Below, piece by piece: positions 14,626 to 18,661 of a stretch of DNA of 18,661 bases; the stretch's first letter is position 1; the number at the start of each line of letters is the position of its first letter. This DNA is from Gp6-AA40 sp050742535 (lineage in GTDB: Bacteria; Acidobacteriota; Vicinamibacteria; Vicinamibacterales; UBA2999). The notes under the pieces are model-generated. The model searched no databases. It was not told the DNA's origin and saw only the letters and a program-made list of their open reading frames with translations. The translations under genes and the position numbers were made by a program. The stretch is taken from assembly GCA_050742535.1 (NCBI GenBank), contig JBOGIQ010000089.1:1-18661 (forward strand), read 5' to 3'.

Positions 14626-16365
14626 ATGGCGGTACGCATCGGAGAGCTGCTTCTCAAAGAGAAGCGCATCACAGCCGAACAGCTCCAGGAGGCGCTGAAC
14701 TATCAGCGCCAGAACGGGGGAAAACTCGGTCTGAATCTCATCAAACTCGGCTTCGTCAAGGACGACGAGGTCACCGCCCTCCTCAGCCGTCAGTACGGCG
14801 TGCCGTCGATCGCGCTCGCCGAATTCGACATCGACCCCGCGGTCGTCAAGCTCGTTCCCGCCGAAACCGCGCAGAAGTATCAGATCGTGCCGCTCTCGCG
14901 CTCGGGCGCGACGCTGACGATCGCGATGACCGATCCGACCAACGTGTTCGCCATGGACGACATCAAGTTCATGACGGGCTACAACGTCGAACCGGTCGTC
15001 GCGTCGGAGACGGCCGTCCTCGAGGCGATCCAGAAGTACTACGGCAAGGTGCTCGGACCGATGGGAGGCTCGAGCGCCCTCGAGGTCGCCAGCAAGGCGC
15101 TCGAGGAAATGCCGGTCCTGTCCGACGACCAGGTCGAGCTGATCGAGGAACTCGAGGAAATCAGCGCCGAATCGCTGGCCAAGCAGGGCGAGGAAGCGCC
15201 GGTCATCAAGCTCGTGAACGTCATCCTGATGTCGGCGATTCAGAAGGGCGCGAGCGACATCCACATCGAACCGTACGAAAAGGAAGTCCGGGTCCGTTAC
15301 CGCGTGGACGGGCTGCTCTACAACATCATGCAGCCGCCGATGAAGCTGCGTGATGCGATGACGTCGCGCATCAAGATCATGGCGAAGCTGGACATCGCGG
15401 AGAAGCGGCTGCCGCAGGACGGCCGCATCAAGATCCGGTATCAGGACGGCGGCGCCACCAAGGAAATCGACTTCCGCGTCTCGAGCCTGCCGACGTTGTT
15501 CGGCGAAAAGATCGTGCTGCGCCTGCTCGACAAAGACAAACTGATGCTCGACATGACGAAGCTTGGCTTCGAGTCGGAGTCGCTGAACCGGTTCGAGTCG
15601 GCGATTCAGAAGCCGTGGGGCATGGTGCTCGTCACGGGGCCGACCGGATCCGGCAAGACGAACACGCTGTACTCGTCGATCTCCCGCATCAACACGCCCG
15701 AAACGAACATCATGACCGCCGAGGATCCGGTGGAATTCAACCTGTTCGGCGTCAATCAGGTGCAGGTGCGCGAGAACATCGGGCTCAACTTCGCCGCCGC
15801 GCTGCGCAGCTTTCTGCGTCAGGACCCGAACATCATCCTCGTCGGCGAAATCCGCGACTTCGAGACCGCCGAAATCGCGGTCAAGGCGGCGCTGACGGGA
15901 CACCTCGTCCTGTCGACCCTCCACACCAACGACGCCCCGAGCACCGTGAACCGCCTGATGAACATGGGCATCGAGCCGTTCCTCGTCGCCAGCTCGCTGA
16001 ATCTCGTCTGCGCCCAGCGTCTGGTGCGCAGGATTTGCCGAAACTGCACAGAACCCGACCCGATGCCGCCCCCCGCGCTGATGCAGGCGGGTTTCTCAGC
16101 CGAAGATGCAAACACAGTGACCCCCAATCGCGGCAAGGGATGCGAGCGGTGCAACAACACCGGCTACAAAGGCCGCGTCGGCCTCTATGAGGTCATGGAC
16201 GTGACCGACGAGCTCCGCGAGCTGATTCTCGTGGGCGCCTCGTCGCTCGAACTGCGCCGCAAGGCCGTCGACGAGGGAATGATCTCGCTTCGCCACAGCG
16301 GTCTCCGGAAGGTCAAGGACGGCGTGACGACGATCGAAGAGATCGTCAGGGAAACGGTGAAGTGA
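14626..16365 (+). CDS. pilB: Type IV pilus extension ATPase PilB (GspE/PilB family)
   Basis: Cytoplasmic hexameric ATPase that powers pilus assembly. 579 residues. N-terminal N1/MshEN domain about 1-140 (IGELLLKEKRIT, YGVPSIAL), linker, N2 domain about 190-300 with GASDIHIEP (208-216) and RLPQDGRI, then the motor: Walker A GPTGSGKT (338-345), Asp box near 361-369 (IMTAEDPVE), Walker B IILVGEIRD (403-411) and His box GHLVLSTLHTND (425-435). A zinc-binding tetracysteine typical of extension ATPases is present: C471, C474, C506 and C509. ATG 14626 follows GAAGGG a few bases upstream. The stop overlaps the pilT start by one base (TGATG). The tetracysteine and MshEN domain exclude PilT; a type II secretion GspE is less likely because pilT follows. 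Confidence 0.96.
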   Translation: MAVRIGELLLKEKRITAEQLQEALNYQRQNGGKLGLNLIKLGFVKDDEVTALLSRQYGVPSIALAEFDIDPAVVKLVPAETAQKYQIVPLSRSGATLTIAMTDPTNVFAMDDIKFMTGYNVEPVVASETAVLEAIQKYYGKVLGPMGGSSALEVASKALEEMPVLSDDQVELIEELEEISAESLAKQGEEAPVIKLVNVILMSAIQKGASDIHIEPYEKEVRVRYRVDGLLYNIMQPPMKLRDAMTSRIKIMAKLDIAEKRLPQDGRIKIRYQDGGATKEIDFRVSSLPTLFGEKIVLRLLDKDKLMLDMTKLGFESESLNRFESAIQKPWGMVLVTGPTGSGKTNTLYSSISRINTPETNIMTAEDPVEFNLFGVNQVQVRENIGLNFAAALRSFLRQDPNIILVGEIRDFETAEIAVKAALTGHLVLSTLHTNDAPSTVNRLMNMGIEPFLVASSLNLVCAQRLVRRICRNCTEPDPMPPPALMQAGFSAEDANTVTPNRGKGCERCNNTGYKGRVGLYEVMDVTDELRELILVGASSLELRRKAVDEGMISLRHSGLRKVKDGVTTIEEIVRETVK

Positions 16366-17492
16366 TGGCTACCTTGCCAGACTTGCTGAAGACGCTCGTA
16401 GAGAAGAGTGGATCGGACCTCCACATCACGATTAATACGCCGCCGCAGGTCCGCGTGCACGGCCATCTGGAGCGGCTCGAGGGCGGCGACCTCACCGCCG
16501 CCGAGACGAAGCAGCTGGCCTATAGCGTGCTGACCGACGCGCAGAAGAAGCGCTTCGAGGAGACGCTCGAGCTCGACTTCTCGTTCGGCATCAAGGGCAT
16601 CGCACGGTTCCGCTGCAACATGTTCAACCAGCGCGGCGCCGTCGGCGCCGTCTACCGCGTCATCCCAGAGAAGATCCGCACCTTCCAGGAGCTCGGACTT
16701 CCGGCGGTGCTGTCGACGCTGGCCGAGCGGCCGCGCGGCCTCGTGCTCGTTACTGGTCCGACCGGCTCCGGCAAGTCGACGACGCTGGCGGCGATGATCG
16801 ACAAGATCAACAAGGAGCGGCACGATCACATCCTCACCATCGAGGACCCGATCGAGTTCGTGCATCAGCACCAGAACTGCCTGGTCAACCAGCGCGAGGT
16901 CCACTCGGATACCCAGAGCTTCGCGATGGCGCTCCGCGCCGCGCTCCGCGAGGACCCGGACATCGTGCTCATCGGCGAAATGCGCGACCTGGAGACCGTC
17001 GAATCGGCGCTGCGCATTGCGGAAACGGGCCACCTGACGTTTGGAACGCTGCACACCAATTCCGCGTCGCAGACGATCAACCGCATCATCGACATCTTTC
17101 CGCCGAACCAGCAGTCGCAGGTGCGGACGCAGCTGTCGCTGGTGCTTGAAGGGATCGTCTGTCAGGCGCTGCTGCCGAAGATCAGCGGCGGCCGTATCGC
17201 GTCGCTGGAAATCATGGTGCCGACGCCCGGCATCCGCAACCTGATTCGCGAAGACAAGATCCACCAGATTTACTCCGCGATGCAGACGGGCCAGGAAAAG
17301 ATGGGCATGCAGACGATGAATCAGTCGCTGGCGACGCTGTATCAGCGGAAGCAGATCACGCTGGAAACGGCGCTGGGCGCGTCGTCGAATCGCGACGAGC
17401 TGCAGGACCTGATCAACCGCGGTGTCGGCGTCGTCGCCGGGGCTGGTCTCGGGCGGCCGGGCGCTCCGCTGCGGCCCCAGGCGGTGAAATAA
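16365..17492 (+). CDS. pilT: Type IV pilus retraction ATPase PilT
   Basis: Cytoplasmic hexameric ATPase that drives pilus disassembly and twitching motility. 375 residues. PAS-like N-terminal domain (SGSDLHITINTPPQVRVHG, 15-33), Walker A GPTGSGKS (131-138), Asp box ILTIEDPIEF (156-165), Walker B DIVLIGEMRD (199-208), His box GHLTFGTLHTN (222-232) and the retraction-specific C-terminal motif GIRNLIRE (289-296; AIRNLIRE in most). There is no tetracysteine, in contrast to pilB. ATG 16365 gives a one-base overlap with the pilB stop; the preceding in-frame GTG 16362 is possible but less likely, and GGTGA lies four bases before the ATG. The C-terminal 25 residues are Gly/Pro/Val-rich and probably disordered. 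The stop is directly followed by the pilC ATG. Confidence 0.96.
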   Translation: MATLPDLLKTLVEKSGSDLHITINTPPQVRVHGHLERLEGGDLTAAETKQLAYSVLTDAQKKRFEETLELDFSFGIKGIARFRCNMFNQRGAVGAVYRVIPEKIRTFQELGLPAVLSTLAERPRGLVLVTGPTGSGKSTTLAAMIDKINKERHDHILTIEDPIEFVHQHQNCLVNQREVHSDTQSFAMALRAALREDPDIVLIGEMRDLETVESALRIAETGHLTFGTLHTNSASQTINRIIDIFPPNQQSQVRTQLSLVLEGIVCQALLPKISGGRIASLEIMVPTPGIRNLIREDKIHQIYSAMQTGQEKMGMQTMNQSLATLYQRKQITLETALGASSNRDELQDLINRGVGVVAGAGLGRPGAPLRPQAVK

Positions 17493-18661
17493 ATGGCGAC
17501 GTTCGCGTTCAGCGGGCGCACGCGGGCCGGCCAGACGATCAACGGCGAACGCGCCGCGGACACCATCGACGCCGCCGTCGCGGCGCTCCGCCGCGAGCAG
17601 ATCCTCGTCACCCAGATTTCGCCGGCCAAGGAGAAGGCGGCCAAGGCCGGAAAGGCGGTCAAGGACAAGGCCGTCGCGGCGAAGAACCTCGCCATCTTCA
17701 CCCGGCAGTTCTCGGTCATGATCGACGCCGGTCTGCCGCTCGTGCAATGTCTCGAGATCCTCGGCAACCAGGAGGAGGACAAGAACTTCTCCGCCGTCAT
17801 CCTGTCGACCCGCGCCGAGGTGGAAAGCGGCGCGTCGCTCGCCGACGCGATGCGCAAGCATCCGAAGGCATTCGACGACCTGTTCACGAACATGATTGCC
17901 GCCGGCGAAGCCGGCGGTATTCTCGACACGATTCTGAAGCGGCTGGCGGTCTACATCGAAAAGGCCGTCAAGCTGAAGGGCCAGGTCAAGTCCGCGATGA
18001 TTTATCCGATCGCGGTCATCAGCATCGCGGCCCTCGTCGTCGGCGTCATCCTGTGGAAAGTCATTCCGACGTTCGCCAATCTGTTCGCCGGCCTTGGCGC
18101 CGAGCTGCCGCTGCCGACGCGGGTGGTCATCACGTTGAGCAACAACCTGGTGCGGTTCGGCCCGTTCGTGCTGGTCGGACTGGGCGCCATGGCCTACGGC
18201 TTCAAGGCGTACTACGCGACCGTCGGCGGCCGCAGGACGATTGATGCGCTGAGCCTGAAGCTGCCGGTCATCGGTCAACTGCTGCGCAAGATCGCCGTGG
18301 CGCGGTTCTGCCGCACGCTCTCGACGCTGCTCGCCTCGGGCGTGTCGATCCTCGAGGCGCTCGACATCACCGCCCGCACGTCGGGCAACGCCGTCGTCGA
18401 GGAAGGCATCCTGACCACGCGCAAGAGCATCGAACGCGGCGAAACGATTGCGGAGCCGCTGAAGAAGACTGCGGTGTTCCCCTCGATGGTCGTGCAGATG
18501 ATCGGTGTCGGCGAGGCGACCGGCGCGCTCGACACGATGCTGGCGAAGATTGCCGACTTCTACGAGGAGGAAGTGGACGTCGCCGTTGCCGGGCTGCTGA
18601 CGCTGCTCGAGCCGATCATGATCGCGTTCCTCGGCGGCGTCGTCGGCGGCATCGTCATCGC
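17493..18661 (+). CDS. pilC: Type IV pilus inner-membrane platform protein PilC (GspF family), cut by the right edge
   Basis: Inner-membrane protein on which PilB and PilT act to add or remove pilin subunits. 389 residues are present; the family is usually about 400-410, so only the end of the last helix and a short tail are missing. Two T2SSF domains: about 65-188 (FTRQFSVMIDAGLPL, MIAAGEAGGILD) and about 268-389 (FCRTLSTLLASGVSILEAL, MIGVGEATGALD), each followed by hydrophobic segments (about 171-191, 221-240 and from 368). A short N-terminal domain (1-42) is joined by a Lys/Ala-rich linker (44-64). ATG 17493 immediately follows the pilT TAA with no gap, so translation is probably coupled. 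Confidence 0.95.
   Translation, partial: MATFAFSGRTRAGQTINGERAADTIDAAVAALRREQILVTQISPAKEKAAKAGKAVKDKAVAAKNLAIFTRQFSVMIDAGLPLVQCLEILGNQEEDKNFSAVILSTRAEVESGASLADAMRKHPKAFDDLFTNMIAAGEAGGILDTILKRLAVYIEKAVKLKGQVKSAMIYPIAVISIAALVVGVILWKVIPTFANLFAGLGAELPLPTRVVITLSNNLVRFGPFVLVGLGAMAYGFKAYYATVGGRRTIDALSLKLPVIGQLLRKIAVARFCRTLSTLLASGVSILEALDITARTSGNAVVEEGILTTRKSIERGETIAEPLKKTAVFPSMVVQMIGVGEATGALDTMLAKIADFYEEEVDVAVAGLLTLLEPIMIAFLGGVVGGIVI

Noticed and set aside
16185..18278. 697-residue open frame antisense to pilB, pilT and pilC
   Set aside because: It crosses three well-supported genes and has low-complexity shadow composition with no motif.

Overview
The window is ordinary-density bacterial chromosome of high GC content (about two thirds G+C by eye) from a Gram-negative, diderm organism: it encodes two predicted outer-membrane beta-barrel proteins with signal peptides, a MacA-like periplasmic adaptor and a type IV pilus motor cluster. 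The gene styles (EF-G-like GTPase with a GHGGSGKT P-loop, TorF-type porin near PII/Amt genes, YIP1 proteins beside MacB-type permeases, pilB-pilT-pilC order) suggest an Acidobacteriota lineage such as Vicinamibacteria. That placement is inference from memory, not a computed classification.

Layout. (1) 1-941, minus strand: 5' part of an EF-G-like translational GTPase that runs off the left edge. (2) 942-1458: a 517-base divergent gap. (3) 1459-8032, plus strand: a nitrogen-sensing block comprising ammonium channel amtB, a TorF-like porin, PII uridylyltransferase glnD, PII protein glnB/glnK, and a CPA2-type cation/proton antiporter. glnD and the PII gene overlap by ATGA, and the antiporter appears to start at a CTG three bases after the PII stop. 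A 59-base inverted heptad repeat lies between amtB and the porin. (4) 8037-8058: a perfect hairpin between convergent genes. (5) 8059-13437, minus strand: a tight five-gene operon of two paralogous YIP1 membrane proteins, a MacA-like adaptor and two MacB-like permeases, with no ATPase gene in it. (6) 13438-13582: a divergent spacer. (7) 13583-18661, plus strand: a PorV/FadL-like outer-membrane protein, then pilB, pilT and pilC (the last cut by the right edge), with junctions of 26, -1 and 0 bases.

How the genes work together. In the nitrogen block, GlnD should uridylylate PII at Tyr51 when glutamine is low, and PII would gate AmtB. The porin probably supplies outer-membrane permeability, and the antiporter may be an additional PII-linked transporter. 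In the pilus block, PilB (extension) and PilT (retraction) act on the PilC platform. The ABC operon would form a tripartite-type efflux or envelope-remodelling complex that must borrow an ATPase from elsewhere.

No rRNA, tRNA, CRISPR array, insertion sequence or phage gene was recognised. The most unusual signals are the heptad inverted repeat, the CTG-started antiporter fused to the PII operon, and the ATPase-less MacAB-like operon with paired YIP1 proteins.
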